Source: SMWC01 sp963581225 (GTDB lineage: Bacteria > Pseudomonadota > Gammaproteobacteria > Steroidobacterales > Rariloculaceae). From it: DNA of 14,151 bases. Below are positions 13,410 through 14,151 of the stretch, in pieces (the stretch's first letter is position 1; every line of letters begins with the position of its first letter). The notes beneath the pieces are model-generated. The model was not told where the DNA came from. It did no database searches and saw only the letters and a list, made by a program, of their open reading frames with translations. A program made the translations under genes and the position numbers. Where the stretch lies: NCBI GenBank assembly GCA_963581225.1, contig CAUZMW010000068.1, forward strand, positions 1 to 14,151, in the 5' to 3' direction.

Positions 13410-14151
13410 ATGAGAACAATGCGTTGGGGATTAGCGACTCGGCTACTCGTCCGAGACTGGCGCGCGGGTGAGACGACGATCCTGGTCGTTGCGCTCGTGA
13501 TTGCGGTCGCCGCGATGAGCGCTGTAGGCCTGTTTACGAATCGTGTCAGGCAGGCGGTCACTCAGCAGGCCGGTGAGATATTGGCATCGGACCTGCGTCT
13601 GGAGTCCGACTATCCGATCACCCCCGAGTACGAGCGACTGGCAACCGAGCAGGACATCCAGACGGCTCACGTAGTCAATTTTCGCAGCGTTGTTCTGGCG
13701 GGGGAAGCGAGTTCACTGGCTGATGTACGTGGCGTAACAGAAGGTTATCCGTTGCGTGGAGAAGTCCGAATCGCGGATGAGCTCGCAGGCGCGCCACGCG
13801 TCGCTGACGGCGTTCCTCAGCCCGGAGAAGTGTGGGCGGAACCGAGTCTGCTTGCTCGATTGGGGGCTCGGGTCGGAGACGACCTCGAGATCGGCAACCT
13901 GAGCCTGCGCGTGACCCAGACACTCGAGTTCCGGCCGGACGAGGGCTGGCGCTTCATGGAGATCGCGCCGACGGTCCTGCTCAATCTCAGCGATCTTGAG
14001 AACTCGGGTCTGATCCTGCCCGGAAGCATTGTCGAGTACGAAATCCTGTTCGCCGGCAGCCAGAGCCGCGTGGCGGCGTTCCGCGGCGAAATCGAACCGA
14101 TGATCGGCCTCGATCAGGAACTGGATGATATTCGCGACGGCCGGCCCGAAG
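13410..14151 (+). CDS. YbbP-like FtsX-family ABC transporter permease, N-terminal part (cut by window edge)
   Basis: 247 residues are visible of a protein whose relatives exceed 800; the frame is open to the window end. It begins MRTMRWGLATRLLVRDWRAG, then a membrane segment (about 22-43), then a periplasmic domain. It resembles E. coli YbbP (recalled) over this whole length, including QQAGEILASDLRLES (52-66), DEGWRFMEIAPTVLLNLSDL (175-194) and LPGSIVEYEILFAG (201-214). YbbP works with the ATPase YbbA, beside the lysophospholipase gene tesA in E. coli. Here neither lies upstream; the preceding gene is the M28 peptidase, 64 bases away, so any YbbA partner must lie to the right or elsewhere. 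AGGAG (13397-13401) supports the ATG. Confidence 0.85.
   Translation, partial: MRTMRWGLATRLLVRDWRAGETTILVVALVIAVAAMSAVGLFTNRVRQAVTQQAGEILASDLRLESDYPITPEYERLATEQDIQTAHVVNFRSVVLAGEASSLADVRGVTEGYPLRGEVRIADELAGAPRVADGVPQPGEVWAEPSLLARLGARVGDDLEIGNLSLRVTQTLEFRPDEGWRFMEIAPTVLLNLSDLENSGLILPGSIVEYEILFAGSQSRVAAFRGEIEPMIGLDQELDDIRDGRPE

Noticed and set aside
1..14151. CRISPR arrays, tRNA/rRNA genes, phage or integrase genes, toxin-antitoxin pairs
   Set aside because: Looked for on both strands by eye; no regularly spaced repeats, tRNA-like clover sequences or such protein motifs were seen.

Overview
The window looks like chromosome from an uncultured, moderately GC-rich Gram-negative bacterium. The best guess is a proteobacterium, perhaps gammaproteobacterial: the partial permease at the right edge resembles E. 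coli YbbP along its visible length, and signal peptides, a lipobox and a Tat-like leader are frequent. There is no rRNA, tRNA or other marker, so the taxonomy is tentative.

Layout. (1) 1-426: 3' part of an IS6-family transposase running in from the left edge, with a possible right insertion-sequence end. (2) 545-4697, + strand: secreted fumarylacetoacetate-hydrolase-family (FAH) protein 1, secreted DUF6152-type protein 1, secreted FAH-family protein 2, and a secreted carboxymuconolactone-decarboxylase-family (CMD) protein. A second DUF6152 paralog (4744-5793) faces them on the - strand. (3) 5847-6886, - strand: an XdhC/CoxI maturation factor split into two coupled genes, reading toward the DUF6152 paralog. 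(4) 7006-9232, + strand: a MAPEG-type membrane protein, a Tat-type alpha/beta hydrolase and a small membrane protein. (5) 9229-10908, - strand: an aryl-sulfate sulfotransferase whose lipoprotein signal is in frame only if translation begins at an ATT codon. (6) 11120-13345, + strand: a secreted M28 zinc peptidase of the glutamate carboxypeptidase II type. (7) 13410-edge: the N-terminal part of a YbbP-like FtsX-family permease.

The striking theme is export. Eight of the eleven genes whose N-terminus is visible carry a Sec, Tat or lipoprotein signal, on enzymes whose best-known relatives are often cytosolic (FAH, CMD). The FAH / DUF6152 / FAH / CMD run plus the facing DUF6152 copy looks like a cell-envelope module handling a small organic, perhaps aromatic-derived, compound. 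FAH enzymes cleave or decarboxylate acylpyruvate-type products and CMD proteins act on lactone or peroxide-type substrates. The substrate cannot be read from the sequence and the pathway is an inference. The hydrolase, sulfotransferase and peptidase add further envelope enzymes but are not demonstrably part of the same pathway. No CRISPR array or phage genes were seen, and no gap between genes exceeds about 210 bases.
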